Source: Palsa-1392 sp036490335 (GTDB taxonomy: Bacteria > Verrucomicrobiota > Verrucomicrobiia > Chthoniobacterales > UBA10450). From it: 64,000 bases of DNA. The translations under genes were made by a program, and so were the position numbers. The stretch is from positions 62,001 through 126,000 of the forward strand of contig DASXEB010000022.1 in NCBI GenBank assembly GCA_036490335.1, read 5' to 3'. The notes beneath the pieces were generated by a model. The model made no database searches. It was not told the origin of the DNA and was given only the letters and a program-made list of their open reading frames with translations. This document shows, piece by piece, positions 12,620 to 21,552 of this stretch; position 1 is the first letter of the stretch, and each line of letters begins with the position of its first letter.

Positions 12620-14182
12620 TTACGCGACTGTCAAAGCGCCGAGCGCCTTGGTCGCGCGATCCAGTTCTCCTTCCGTCAGGCCGGTCTTGCGTTCGATCGA
12701 AACGGTCGCGGTATTTCCGCAGGCCTGGACTGCAACTTCGAGCACCTGGTTGGCGTTGTATTCGTAGGTCAACTCGACTGGCGAACCTTTGGGCAGAAAC
12801 GGCGGTAGTTCGACGTCGCAAATGCCAAGCGGCGTGCATTCCGTCGGCAAGGTGCTTTCGCCTTCGACGATGCGGACGATCGCGCGCTGCATGTTTGCCG
12901 TCGCGGTGCCGAAGGAATTTTTCGCCGTCGCCGGCATCGCAGTCATTTTGCGGATCATCGGGAAAACGTATTCCTCGAGCTGCGATTCATCCCAGAGAAC
13001 GACGCCGAGCGTGTGCGAAGTGATGTTGCGCACTTGGATGAGTCCGCCTTCGCGCGAAGAAAATTGCTGGCGCGTTTCCGCCGGCAACATTTTTTCACCG
13101 GAGATTTCTTCCTCGTGCAACAACGAAAGCACCGCCTGGATCGCCGCGCCGACCGCGACCGCTTCGTCAGGATTCACATCTTCGGCCAGCGGCACCGACG
13201 ACAAACTCCCGATCATCGCGCGCACCATCGGCATCCGCGTCATGCCACCGACGAGCAAGATTTTATCGACATCGCTCCACTGCATTTTCGCTTCGCGCAT
13301 CACGATTTCGCAGATCGCCTTGCACTTCTCGACAAGGTGCCGCGTCATCTCTTCGAAATGTTCGCGCGTCAGCTCGAGCTTGATGCTTTTGCCGTTGTGA
13401 TTGTGCACGATCGTCGTGCGCGGCCGGCTCGAAAGCTGGATCTTCGCGGCGAGCGCGCGGCTTTGCAGGTCCTGATAACTTTGCAGATCGAGCAGCGGAT
13501 TTTCGCCGTGCTGCCGGTCGAATTCCTCCGCGACCCAGTTGACAATCACATCGTCCCAATCCTTGCCGCCGAGGCGGTGATCGCCGTTCGTCGCGACCAT
13601 TTCGAGGCGATGCGCTTCGATCCGCATGAGCGTGACGTCAAACGTGCCGCCGCCGAGATCGAACACGAAAACGGTCTGGTCTTCGTCGAGTTTGTCGAGT
13701 CCGTAAGCGAGCGCGGCCGCGGTCGGCTCGTTAATAATTTGCAGCACGTTCAAACCCGCGAGGCGTCCCGCTGTGATCGTCGCCGTGCGTTCCGAGTCGT
13801 TGAAATAAGCCGGCACCGTGATGACCGCATCGGTCACCGGCACCTTCAAATATTTCTCCGCGTCCGCGCGCAGCTTTTTCAAAATCAGCGCCGACAATTC
13901 CTCCGCCGAATAATTTTTTCCGCCGAACTCGCGATGAAAAAGCTCCTTCGCCTTGCCCATTTCGCGCTTCACGAAATCGACCACCTTCTCCGGCTCGGCA
14001 ACGGTATTGTTTTTCGCGACCGTGCCGACGATCGCGTTCGTTCCGTCGAAAAGCAGAACCGATGGCGTGATCCGTTCGCTGTCCGAATTGGGGATGATTT
14101 GCGGTTTTCCGTAGGCGTCGATGTGCGCGACGGCCGAGAAGGTGGTGCCGAGATCGATCCCGACTGCTTTACGAGTGCTCAT
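12620..14182 (-). CDS. Hsp70-family (DnaK-like) chaperone lacking the C-terminal lid
   Basis: 520-residue Hsp70. The ATPase domain is complete: AVGIDLGTTFSAVA at the N-terminus, VITVPAYFNDSERTAT near 120, NEPTAAALAYG near 150, DLGGGTFDVT near 175 and LVGGMTRMP near 315. A beta-type substrate-binding domain follows (ITSHTLGVVL... to about 500). The protein ends about 115 residues short of normal DnaK (about 635), so the helical lid is missing or minimal. It lies between a GrpE-like gene and the J-like/FGE gene on the same strand, so the three probably form one machine distinct from the housekeeping DnaK-DnaJ-GrpE set. Lidless Hsp70s bind substrates with fast exchange in studied examples; here that is inference. 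Confidence 0.93.
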   Translation of the reverse strand: MSTRKAVGIDLGTTFSAVAHIDAYGKPQIIPNSDSERITPSVLLFDGTNAIVGTVAKNNTVAEPEKVVDFVKREMGKAKELFHREFGGKNYSAEELSALILKKLRADAEKYLKVPVTDAVITVPAYFNDSERTATITAGRLAGLNVLQIINEPTAAALAYGLDKLDEDQTVFVFDLGGGTFDVTLMRIEAHRLEMVATNGDHRLGGKDWDDVIVNWVAEEFDRQHGENPLLDLQSYQDLQSRALAAKIQLSSRPRTTIVHNHNGKSIKLELTREHFEEMTRHLVEKCKAICEIVMREAKMQWSDVDKILLVGGMTRMPMVRAMIGSLSSVPLAEDVNPDEAVAVGAAIQAVLSLLHEEEISGEKMLPAETRQQFSSREGGLIQVRNITSHTLGVVLWDESQLEEYVFPMIRKMTAMPATAKNSFGTATANMQRAIVRIVEGESTLPTECTPLGICDVELPPFLPKGSPVELTYEYNANQVLEVAVQACGNTATVSIERKTGLTEGELDRATKALGALTVA

Positions 14183-14311
14183 GATTTTAGAGAGAGAATT
14201 AACTTTCGGTTAAAGGTTGCTCTGTCCACACCGCAGTTTCCGTGCCGCACCGCGGCGGGAAATTTGAATTCGTCAGCCGGCGGATATTTCCCGCGGTCGC
14301 GCCGCGAAAAA

Positions 14312-14968
14312 TTATTGAAAGCGACGCGCGACCACTTCCTCTGCGCGCACCACTTTTTCGTGCCAGAGAAATCCCGCCTTCACTCGCCTAACGATCAGGC
14401 CGTCTTCCTCCGCCGACGCCGCCGGTTCGACCGAGAGAACGCGGTGCAGCTTCCGATCGACTCTTTCCATCGGCTCGATCTCCGTCACTTCGAGCCGGTG
14501 CAAAATCTCGACCAGAAAATGGAGCGCGTTGCGAATATTCTCGCGCGCCTGAACGAAAACCTCGTCGCTCTTTTCCGCCGCCGAATCCATCTGCGCGAGA
14601 ATCCCGCTCAACGTGTCGAAAAGGACGATCAGCTCGCGCACGACCGGTTTTTGCAGCGCGTCGCGCACGAAATTATCGCGGTAATTGATTAACTCCTGAT
14701 GGAGCGAATCGAACAGCTTCTGGTTCACCGTTTCGCTCTCGCGAATCGCCGCGACCTGTTCTTCGAGCCGGTGAAAATGGATCGCCTCAAACTTCCGCAC
14801 AACCGATTCCTCGAGCGATTCGACGCGCTGGCCTAACGAGTGGATCGCGCTGATCATGGTCGCGATTCCCGCCGTCATTTGCGCGTCGCGCCGCGAATCG
14901 TCCGCCGTCGCGCGCGCGCTCAATTCCTGCATCGCGCTTGTGAAATCGGTTTCGATGGCTTCGCTCAT
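14312..14968 (-). CDS. GrpE-like nucleotide exchange factor
   Basis: 218-residue protein. Residues about 1-85 are mainly helical and coiled-coil prone (RVESLEESVVRKFEAIHFHRLEEQ). The region about 85-155 matches the GrpE dimer helices (ELINYRDNFVRDALQKPVVRELIVLFDTL), and the last 60 residues look like the GrpE beta domain (DGLIVRRVKAGFLWHEKVVRAEEVVARR, quoted here in two pieces: DGLIVRRVKAG and FLWHEKVVRAEEVV). GrpE releases ADP from Hsp70. It is followed after 129 bases by the lidless Hsp70 gene, and its start is 6 bases past the cobA-hemD stop, so the cassette may be read through from the heme genes. A divergent GrpE dedicated to this Hsp70 is the most likely role. Confidence 0.85.
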   Translation of the reverse strand: MSEAIETDFTSAMQELSARATADDSRRDAQMTAGIATMISAIHSLGQRVESLEESVVRKFEAIHFHRLEEQVAAIRESETVNQKLFDSLHQELINYRDNFVRDALQKPVVRELIVLFDTLSGILAQMDSAAEKSDEVFVQARENIRNALHFLVEILHRLEVTEIEPMERVDRKLHRVLSVEPAASAEEDGLIVRRVKAGFLWHEKVVRAEEVVARRFQ

Positions 14969-14974
14969 GACTCG

Positions 14975-16495
14975 TTAGGCGTGGTAGAAACGGCGCACCG
15001 CTTCGACCAATCCCGGAACGTCGTGTTGCGCCGCTTCGACCGCGACCGTCAGGCCGCGTTCCCGCGCCGTGCGCGAAGTGATGGGCCCGATGCTCGCGAC
15101 CTGCATTCCGCGCGGCCACGGCAAACCGAGGGCGAGAAAATTTTCCACCGTCGAAGAACTCGTAAACGTAATCATATCCGCGCCCTCTTCCGCGAGCCGC
15201 GCACGCGCTCCCGTCCGGTCGTCCGTTTCCGCGACAGTCCGATAGGCAAAAGCAACATCCACGATCGCTCCGAGAGCGCTCAACTCCTTCGGAAGCAAAT
15301 CCCGCGCCTCTTCCGCCCGCGCGATCAGGATGCGGAGGTTTTCGACGTCGCCCTGCGTCTTGAATTCGCGCACCACCGCCTCGGCCACAGCCTCGTTAGG
15401 CATGAGGTCGACCTTGAGATGAAAATCTCGCACCCGCTGCGCCGTCGCCGGCCCAATCGCCGCGATCCGCGCGCCGCCGATGTCGCGCGCGTCATCGTAA
15501 AGTTTGTAAAACATTTCGAAAAAAGCCGTGACGCCGTTCGGGCTCGTGAAAACAATCCAGTCGTAGCTATGCGCGTCCTGCACCAGCTCGGCGAACGCGC
15601 GCAAATCGTTAGGCGGCTCGATGCGAATCGTCGGCAGCTCGAGCACATCCGCGCCGAGATCGCGCAGCCGATTCGTGAGCGCGCCGGCCTGTTTGCGCGT
15701 GCGCGTGACGACAATTCGTCTTCCCGCCAGTGGCCGCTGCGCCCGCCAGTCGAGCTCTTTGCCTAACGACACTACTTCGCCAAAAATCGCCACTGCGGGC
15801 GGCGCGAAATCTTTCTCTGCGGCGCGCTGCGCGATGTTGCCTAACGAACCCGACAACACTTCCTGGCGACCGGTCGTTCCCCAGCGCACGAGCGCGACCG
15901 GTAGATCTTCGCGCGCACCATGATCGCGCAGTTGTTGCGTGATTGCGGCCAGCCGTTCGACGCCCATCAGCATCACCTGCGTGCCGCCAAGTTTCGCCAG
16001 CGCCGCGAAATCCATCGCGCCCTCCGATTTTTCCGGATCTTCGTGGCCGGTAAAAAATGTGACGTGCGAAGCGAGCCCGCGATGCGTCACCGGAATGCCC
16101 GCGTAAGCCGGCGCCGCGATCGCCGAAGTGACGCCGGGCACAACCTCGAAGGGAATCTTTTCGCGCGCGAGCGCGAGCGCCTCTTCACCGCCGCGGCCGA
16201 ACAGAAACGGATCGCCGCCTTTCAGCCTAACGACTTCGTGACCACCGCGCGTTTTCGCGATCAGCAGCTCGTTGATTTCGTCTTGAGACAGCGTGTGCGC
16301 GGCCGCCTTCTTCCCGGCGTAAATGATCTCCGCCTTGTCCGCCGCCCAGCGCAAAATCTCCGGGTTGCAAAGATGATCGTAAACGATGACGTCGGCCCGC
16401 TCGATCAATTCCTTCGCGCGCAACGTGACCAGCCCGGGATCGCCCGGCCCGGCGCCGACGAGATAACAACGTCCGTCCTTTTTTTTCTCAGCCAT
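14975..16495 (-). CDS. cobA-hemD: Bifunctional uroporphyrinogen-III C-methyltransferase / uroporphyrinogen-III synthase
   Basis: 506-residue fusion. Residues about 8-245 are an SAM-dependent uroporphyrinogen-III methyltransferase (YLVGAGPGDPGLVTLRA, VVRLKGGDPFLFGRGGEE, VVPGVTSA), which makes precorrin-2 for siroheme or B12. Residues about 255-500 are uroporphyrinogen-III synthase (RPLAGRRIVVTRTRKQAG, WIVFTSPNGVTAFFE, ITFTSSSTVENF), which closes the tetrapyrrole ring. The order matches hemC-cobA/hemD fusions known in other phyla. Its start overlaps the end of hemC by 8 bases. The gene is rich in the GCCTAACGA motif (six or more copies in different frames), and its stop TAA is inside one. Confidence 0.96.
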   Translation of the reverse strand: MAEKKKDGRCYLVGAGPGDPGLVTLRAKELIERADVIVYDHLCNPEILRWAADKAEIIYAGKKAAAHTLSQDEINELLIAKTRGGHEVVRLKGGDPFLFGRGGEEALALAREKIPFEVVPGVTSAIAAPAYAGIPVTHRGLASHVTFFTGHEDPEKSEGAMDFAALAKLGGTQVMLMGVERLAAITQQLRDHGAREDLPVALVRWGTTGRQEVLSGSLGNIAQRAAEKDFAPPAVAIFGEVVSLGKELDWRAQRPLAGRRIVVTRTRKQAGALTNRLRDLGADVLELPTIRIEPPNDLRAFAELVQDAHSYDWIVFTSPNGVTAFFEMFYKLYDDARDIGGARIAAIGPATAQRVRDFHLKVDLMPNEAVAEAVVREFKTQGDVENLRILIARAEEARDLLPKELSALGAIVDVAFAYRTVAETDDRTGARARLAEEGADMITFTSSSTVENFLALGLPWPRGMQVASIGPITSRTARERGLTVAVEAAQHDVPGLVEAVRRFYHA

Positions 16496-17384
16496 AAATT
16501 AACTGCATCAAGGCCCGCGCGGCCGCTTCGGGCTCGTCGCGCGAGCCACTCGTTAGGCCGGTTTTCGGCGCGGAAGATTTGCCGTCGAAAATTTGCGCGC
16601 GCAAATGCAGCACATCTTCGCCTAACGATGCCTGGACGCCGACCGGCGAATCGCAATCGCCGTCGAGCAGCCGCAAAAATTCCCGCTCCGCGCGCAACGC
16701 CAGCGTCGTTAGGCGATGATCGATCGCATCGACGAATCGCGCTGCGCCTGCGTCGTCGCGGCGGATTTGCAACGCGATCACGCCCTGGCCGCCGGCGGGC
16801 AGGAATTCGTTAGGCGAGAGAATTTCCATCGGCAAATCGAGCGCCAGTCGATCGAGTCCGGCGCGCGCGAGAATGATTCCGCTCCAGTTTTCGTTTTCGC
16901 GCAGCTTGCGCAGCCGGGTCGGGACGTTGCCGCGCAGTTCGGCGACCTGCAGGTCCGGCCGCAGCCAGCGGAGTTGATGTTGCCGCCGCACACTGCCGGT
17001 CGCAACCGTCGCGCCGCCCGGCAGACTCGTTAGGCTCTCGCCGTTTTTCGTAATCAAAACATCCTCCGTCTTCGCGCGCGGGAGGGCCGCGCGGATTTCC
17101 AAATCAGGATCGATCGCGCTCGGCAGATCTTTCGCGCTGTGCACGGCGAGATCGATTTGCCTAACGAGAAGCTGCTGCTCGATCGCGCGCGTGAACATTC
17201 CTTTCCGCCCCGCCTTGCGATCAGCGATCGCGGCCGCATTTTCGTCGCCGCTCGTGCGAATAATTTCGGTCGCGACCTCCAAATCCGGCCACGCCGCGCG
17301 CAAGGCCTGCTCGACCAGCCGCGCCTGAATCAGGGCCAGCTCGCTCCCGCGCGAGCCGAGCACAATCCGATCGCGCGCGCCCAC
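16488..17384 (-). CDS. hemC: Hydroxymethylbilane synthase (porphobilinogen deaminase)
   Basis: 298 residues. It polymerises four porphobilinogen molecules into hydroxymethylbilane. The N-terminus IVLGSRGSELALIQA, the basic/acidic active-site segments (HSAKDLPSAI, ATGSVRRQHQL) and the dipyrromethane-cofactor cysteine in LLDGDCDSPVGVQA are all present. The GTG start directly follows the hemA stop (TGAGTG), so hemA and hemC are translationally coupled. Its end overlaps the next gene by 8 bases. At least five motif copies fall inside it in both orientations, read as PNE, SLT and other residues depending on frame. Confidence 0.97.
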   Translation of the reverse strand: MGARDRIVLGSRGSELALIQARLVEQALRAAWPDLEVATEIIRTSGDENAAAIADRKAGRKGMFTRAIEQQLLVRQIDLAVHSAKDLPSAIDPDLEIRAALPRAKTEDVLITKNGESLTSLPGGATVATGSVRRQHQLRWLRPDLQVAELRGNVPTRLRKLRENENWSGIILARAGLDRLALDLPMEILSPNEFLPAGGQGVIALQIRRDDAGAARFVDAIDHRLTTLALRAEREFLRLLDGDCDSPVGVQASLGEDVLHLRAQIFDGKSSAPKTGLTSGSRDEPEAAARALMQLIYG

Positions 17385-18434
17385 TCAGGATTGCGACGGC
17401 CGCAGGGTCAGCGCCGGATTTTGCGCGCCCGCGCAGGCGTTCGCCAGCCAGCTCGTCACTTCATCGACGTGGCCCGCGATGATTTCTTCGCCGGCGACGA
17501 TTTGCTGGCGGCGTTGCGCGATCGACTGCTGCGCGATCGATTGCAGCGAATCGATGTCGTAAAGAAAAACGCCTTCCATCTCGTGCACGTCCGGCGCGAC
17601 GTCGCGCGGGACCGAGATGTCGATGATGAAAAGCGGCCGGTCGCGCCGATCGCGCAAAAGCGGCTCGAGCTTTTCGCGCGTCACGATCGGCGACGTCGCC
17701 GCGGTCGAGGAAATGAGAATGTCGACCTCGCGGCAATGCGCCTGCCAGTCCTCGATCGCGACTGCGCGGCCGCCGACGAGCGCGGCGAGAGTCGCGGCGC
17801 GTTCGCTCGAGCGATTGCTCACGCGAATGTCGCGCACGCCGCGTTTGGCCAACGCGCGCGCGGTCCGCTCGCTGGCCACGCCCGCGCCTAACAATAGAAC
17901 TTTGCGCGTCTCGAAATGGCCGAAAATCTTCTCCGCCAGATCGACCGCGACCGAGCCGACCGAGACCGCGCCGCGCGTGATCTCGGTGCGAGTGCGGACT
18001 TGTTTCGCAACGCGGAAGGCGCGCTGGAAAAGGCGATGGAGCAACGGCCCGGCGCCGCCCGATTCGCGCGCGGCGGCGTAGGCTTTCTTGGCCTGGCCGA
18101 GAATTTCGGTTTCGCCAATGACCATCGAATCGAGCCCGGACGCGACCCGGAAAAGATGCTGCACGCAATTGCGTTCCTCGTGCCGATAAAAACTGTTCTC
18201 GCTTTCGCCTAACGAGTCCTCATTCGCGCGCAGGCAGCGGGTGATTCGATCGGTCGGGACCGCATCCGCCGCGGCCGCGTAAACTTCGACGCGATTGCAG
18301 GTCGCGAGCAGCAGCGCCTCGGCGCAGCCCGCTTCTTCGCGCAAGGCGCGCTCGGTTTGCGCGTGCCCGACGAAGCGCTCGCGCGTCTCGACGTTGGCGG
18401 TGTGATGGCTGAGGCCGACGCAAAAAACTTTCAT
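17385..18434 (-). CDS. hemA: Glutamyl-tRNA reductase
   Basis: 349 residues from the ATG at 18432-18434 (MKVFCVGLSHHTANVETRERF). A longer frame adds 52 residues of no family character and is rejected. HemA reduces glutamyl-tRNA to glutamate-1-semialdehyde, the first committed C5-pathway step. The catalytic cysteine lies in LLATCNRVEVYA near residue 50, and the NADPH-binding Rossmann region contains LLLGAGVASERTARAL. The C-terminal dimerisation helix ends near SWLANACAG. Eight bases separate it from the upstream membrane protein, and hemC begins immediately after its stop. Confidence 0.97.
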   Translation of the reverse strand: MKVFCVGLSHHTANVETRERFVGHAQTERALREEAGCAEALLLATCNRVEVYAAAADAVPTDRITRCLRANEDSLGESENSFYRHEERNCVQHLFRVASGLDSMVIGETEILGQAKKAYAAARESGGAGPLLHRLFQRAFRVAKQVRTRTEITRGAVSVGSVAVDLAEKIFGHFETRKVLLLGAGVASERTARALAKRGVRDIRVSNRSSERAATLAALVGGRAVAIEDWQAHCREVDILISSTAATSPIVTREKLEPLLRDRRDRPLFIIDISVPRDVAPDVHEMEGVFLYDIDSLQSIAQQSIAQRRQQIVAGEEIIAGHVDEVTSWLANACAGAQNPALTLRPSQS

Positions 18435-18442
18435 CGCAGCGC

Positions 18443-19234
18443 TCACATCGATCGCGTTTGGGAAAGAAAAGTGATGCCCCAAAGGAGCGAGAGCGCGGCG
18501 CTGAACGCGACCACGCACAAGGCCGCGATCCGGCGCGGCGCGGTCTTCCCGAGATGCCGCGCGAGCAGGATGGCGGCATAAAAAATCCACACGCCTAACG
18601 AAAAGGCGACCTGCACATAAGGCAGCGGCTGGCCGGTAAAAAATCCCGCCGCAAGGCCGAGCGTAAGCAAAATAAAACCGAGCCAGAGCAGCCGCGTAAT
18701 GGCCGCGAAGAGATCGGTCAGCGGCGGGAAATGATAAAACATCGAATTGATCCGGCGCCGTTTCAGTTGGCGTTCCTGGACGAGAAACATGAGCCCGGCG
18801 ACGCAGGCGAGGGCGAAGGCGCCGCAGGCGATGAGCGAGACGCAGGCGTGAAACTCCAGCCAGGCCGTCGGCGATTGGCGGAGCGAATGCGCCCGGTCGA
18901 TCGGCGCGAGAAGAGCGAAAGTTTGCAAACCAAAAACGAGCGGCGCGGTGAACGCGCCCATGAGCGAAAGCCGGTAGGCCGGCCCGATGAGGAGATAAAT
19001 GAGCGAGACCGACCAGGCGAGAAAAATGAAAACCTCAAACAGATTCGTGATCGGGCAGCGGCCTAACGAACGCCCGCGCAGGCTGAGAAAGCTCGTCTGC
19101 AAAACGAACCCGAGCGCGATCGCGCAAAAGTTAAAACCAGCCGGCCGATAATTGCGCGCCCGGAGCGCCAGCGCCGTCCGCACCATCGCGAGAAAAAAGC
19201 AGACGTTCGAGACAATCAGGAGATCGCGATCCAT
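18443..19234 (-). CDS. Cytochrome c assembly (CcsA/HemX-family) membrane protein
   Basis: 263 residues from the ATG at 19234 (MDRDLLIVSNVCFFLAMVR); a TTG 39 bases upstream is an alternative. About eight hydrophobic segments are visible. The CITNLFE-like motif (GRCPITNLFEVFIFLAWS) and a conserved ELHACVSL-type segment (WLEFHACVSLIACGAF) match the CcsA/HemX family, whose members handle heme in the inner membrane or modulate HemA levels. Its position directly before hemA matches the hemX-hemA order in Bacillus and others, which favours a HemX-like role over system II cytochrome maturation. The full tryptophan-rich WWD loop of CcsA is not obvious. Confidence 0.85.
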   Translation of the reverse strand: MDRDLLIVSNVCFFLAMVRTALALRARNYRPAGFNFCAIALGFVLQTSFLSLRGRSLGRCPITNLFEVFIFLAWSVSLIYLLIGPAYRLSLMGAFTAPLVFGLQTFALLAPIDRAHSLRQSPTAWLEFHACVSLIACGAFALACVAGLMFLVQERQLKRRRINSMFYHFPPLTDLFAAITRLLWLGFILLTLGLAAGFFTGQPLPYVQVAFSLGVWIFYAAILLARHLGKTAPRRIAALCVVAFSAALSLLWGITFLSQTRSM

Positions 19235-19323
19235 CGGAAAGACGCACCTTAAAGCCGGTCGCAAAGTTGGCAATCGCGGTCCCGGCCGGGAGCGGGCGCG
19301 GATCGTGCTTATTCAGCCGATGA

Positions 19324-19587
19324 ATGAAACGACTCGGCCCGAAATCGGGAAAAACATCGAAAGAAGCGCCGCGCTCGAAAAGCGCGCGCCGCGCCGCGAC
19401 CGAGAAGAATCCCGAGACCGAAGGCCTGATGCGCGCGCTCGACAAAGTTTACGACCGCCTGCGCAAACGCGCCCGCGCCGAGTGGCTGCGCAACCATCCC
19501 GGCGAAGACCCGAGCGACGCCTGCGTGAGCGTGCGGATCGATCCCGAGAGCGGCAAGAGCCTGCGTCTCTCGGACAAGATTCGTTAG
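19324..19587 (+). CDS. Small basic protein of unknown function
   Basis: 87-residue frame beginning MKRLGPKSGKTSKE. The first 33 residues are very basic and low in complexity. The rest is a plausible helix (GLMRALDKVYDRLRKRARAEWL) followed by NHPGEDPSDACVSVRIDPESG. Its stop TAG lies inside a TCGTTAGGC motif, as for many real genes in this window, which supports it being genuine. It is divergent from the CcsA-like gene with about 90 bases between. I do not recognise a family, and a shorter start at the internal MRALDK is possible. Confidence 0.45.
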   Translation: MKRLGPKSGKTSKEAPRSKSARRAATEKNPETEGLMRALDKVYDRLRKRARAEWLRNHPGEDPSDACVSVRIDPESGKSLRLSDKIR

Positions 19588-20181
19588 GCGATTCGGAGCG
19601 GGTTTTACGTCGCCAAAAGAACCGCCCGCGCGCGGCTTTGTTTCATGAGAGTTAAAGTGATGAAGAACTCCGGAACAGGATCTCCCTGTTCAACATTCGC
19701 CAGCGTGCGGGCTTGGCCAATCCAGTAGCAGGCCGCGTGCCTTCTCCGCTCACCCGACTTCCCGGCCGGGATTTGCCGAAGGAGTTCGCAGGCGGTTTTA
19801 CGCCGGAGTCGGGGGCGGGATAGCTTCGCCAATGGCAAACCGACTCGCTTTTGCCGTTGCCGAAGCTTCCCAAACGGCAAACCGGGTCGCTCGCAACGTT
19901 CCGTTAGCTTCGGAAACGGCAAACCGGGTCGCTTGCGCCATTTCGCTGGCTTCGCGAATGGCAAACCGGATCGCTTGCGCCAGTGCGGTAGCCTGGGAAA
20001 CAGCGAAACGACTCGCCTGCACCGTTCGGCTGGCTTCGGAAATGGCGAAGCGAGTCGCGCGCGCGGCTCCTGGACCTTCGGAAACGCACCGCCGTCGGGC
20101 CGCCCCACCCGAACGGGATTGCCTGGCTCGTTTTTGGGTCGTGTCGGGCGTGCGGCAATTCCGCTCGACTGGGCGGGCCGG
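19588..20181. other. Non-coding interval with minisatellite
   Basis: About 590 bases between the small ORF and ybeY. Open frames exist on both strands only because the tandem repeat at 19832-20083 is free of stops. Outside the repeat I see no recognisable gene, RNA or promoter. One minus-strand frame (19605-20108) contains a non-repetitive piece (ELLRQIPAGKSGERRRHA) that might be debris, but it matches no family I know. Confidence 0.5.
19832..20083. repeat. Degenerate 42-bp tandem repeat (six units)
   Basis: Six consecutive units of 42 bases, each built around GGCAAACCGxxTCGCTTGCG and GGCTTCGGAAATGGC-type halves, so the real period may be 21. Translating any frame gives a 14-residue periodicity (ANRLAFAVAEASQT, ANRVARNVPLASET and so on). 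The units have diverged by substitution but not by length. Similar 21-bp arrays are at 30574-30810 and 61300-61440. Probably non-coding. Confidence 0.8.
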
Positions 20182-20607
20182 CTATTTCCTTCCGCTTGTG
20201 GCGAGGCGAACGACTTTCTCCTGCGCGGCGTGCATGCGGCGGCGGTCGGCGGGGGCGAGGTCGTCGAAGCCGTGCAGGTGGAGGAGGCCGTGTACTATAT
20301 ATAGATGCAATTCGTGGCGCAGGGTCGTCCCCTGCTCGCGCGCCTGGCGTCGCGCCGTTTCCGTGCTGATGAAAATCTCGCCGTGTTGAAAGGTGATGAC
20401 GTCGGTCGGGCCGGCGATGCCCATGAAACGGCGGTGGAGCGCGCTCATCCGGCGGTCGGAGATGAGGATGATCTCGATGCGCGGGAGGTTCGTTAGGCCG
20501 CGACCTTTCTCGCTCGCGCAGAGCGGGAGAACGCGGCGGCCGAATTCTTCCAAGGCGGCGCGGTCGATCGCGATTTTGCGCTGCCGATTGAAAACGGAAA
20601 GGGTCAT
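20182..20607 (-). CDS. ybeY: Endoribonuclease YbeY (rRNA maturation factor)
   Basis: 141 residues. It is a zinc-dependent RNase that matures 16S rRNA 3' ends and takes part in ribosome quality control. The metal site HELHLYIVHGLLHLHGFDD contains the family H-x3-H-x5-H pattern near residues 113-123. The central DVITFQHGEIFIS segment corresponds to the usual TDVLSFP...GDI. The ATG is 3 bases past the panE stop, so panE and ybeY form a tight operon. The downstream end borders a minisatellite. Confidence 0.95.
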   Translation of the reverse strand: MTLSVFNRQRKIAIDRAALEEFGRRVLPLCASEKGRGLTNLPRIEIILISDRRMSALHRRFMGIAGPTDVITFQHGEIFISTETARRQAREQGTTLRHELHLYIVHGLLHLHGFDDLAPADRRRMHAAQEKVVRLATSGRK

Positions 20608-20610
20608 TCG

Positions 20611-21543
20611 TTAGGCGGCGATTTGTTTCAGCTCGGCGTAGAGCTTTTTCAGCTCGGGCGTTTGCACCCCGGCGGCGCGGGCGCGGCGCAATGGCTCGCC
20701 CCAGATCGCTTCCAACTCGAGCGGACGTTGCGCGAGAAAATCGAGAAGGGTCGAAGGTTTGTAGGGGCCTATTTTTTCGGTGCGCCGCATCTCCTCGAGC
20801 GCGATCGCGGTCGGCAAGGGATGGCCGCAGGCGTTCGCGACCGCGATCGTTTCGTCCATGAGGGCGAGGGCGCGGAGCCGCAGTTTTTCGTCGGCCATGA
20901 TCTGCGCGGTGTCGATCCCGCCGGCCGCGACGGTGAGGCCGTTGAACGGGATGTTCCAGACGAGCTTGCGCCAGCGCTCGCGGGCGAGGTCGGCGGCAAC
21001 GGTGCAGACGACGCCGCAACGTTTGAATTCCCAGGCGAAGTCGTGGGTGCGCGGTCGCGGGTGGCCGGCGAATTCGCCGATCGTTAGACGGCCGTTGCCG
21101 TATTCCTCGATCACGCCCGGCGCGACGCGGTTGAGGCAGACGAAACACAGGCCGCCGAGGATGCGTTCGGCGCCGAAATGGCCGGCAAGAAATTCCTCGT
21201 TGCCGAGCCCGTTCTGCAAAGTGAGGATGGCGGTGCGCTCGCCTAACAATGGCCTAACGAGTCGGGGGAGGTCGGCGTTGGCGGTGGTCTTGATCGCGAT
21301 GAGGACGAGGTCGCACGGGCCGATTTCGTTAGTCGTTAGGCTGACGCTGATTTTCGGGATGCGGATGTTTTCGTATTTGCTGACGAGGCGGAGCCCGCGT
21401 TTGCGGAGGATTTCGTAATCGCCGCGCGCGAGGAAATGCACGTCGCGTCCGAATTGCGCGAGCTTCCCGCCGTAATAACTGCCGATCGCGCCCGCGCCGA
21501 CGACGGCGATGCGAAGATGCGGCAAAAGATGGCGCGAGCGCAC
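20611..21543 (-). CDS. panE: 2-dehydropantoate 2-reductase (ketopantoate reductase)
   Basis: 310 residues. It reduces ketopantoate to pantoate with NADPH in the CoA pathway. The N-terminal Rossmann motif IAVVGAGAIGSYYGGKLA and the C-terminal KLVWNIPFNGLTV segment with the catalytic Lys/Asn are typical. The likely start is GTG at 21543, 9 bases after the ndh stop. Several motif copies occur, including one adjacent pair (GCCTAACAATGGCCTAACGA near 21242) and one CGTTAGTCGTTAGG double. The window also holds coaE, a later step of the same pathway, about 23 kb away. Confidence 0.93.
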   Translation of the reverse strand: MRSRHLLPHLRIAVVGAGAIGSYYGGKLAQFGRDVHFLARGDYEILRKRGLRLVSKYENIRIPKISVSLTTNEIGPCDLVLIAIKTTANADLPRLVRPLLGERTAILTLQNGLGNEEFLAGHFGAERILGGLCFVCLNRVAPGVIEEYGNGRLTIGEFAGHPRPRTHDFAWEFKRCGVVCTVAADLARERWRKLVWNIPFNGLTVAAGGIDTAQIMADEKLRLRALALMDETIAVANACGHPLPTAIALEEMRRTEKIGPYKPSTLLDFLAQRPLELEAIWGEPLRRARAAGVQTPELKKLYAELKQIAA

Positions 21544-21552
21544 GACGACTCG

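Noticed and set aside
19832..20083. CRISPR-like array
   Set aside because: Units are contiguous and diverged, without distinct spacers, and no cas genes are present; it is a minisatellite.
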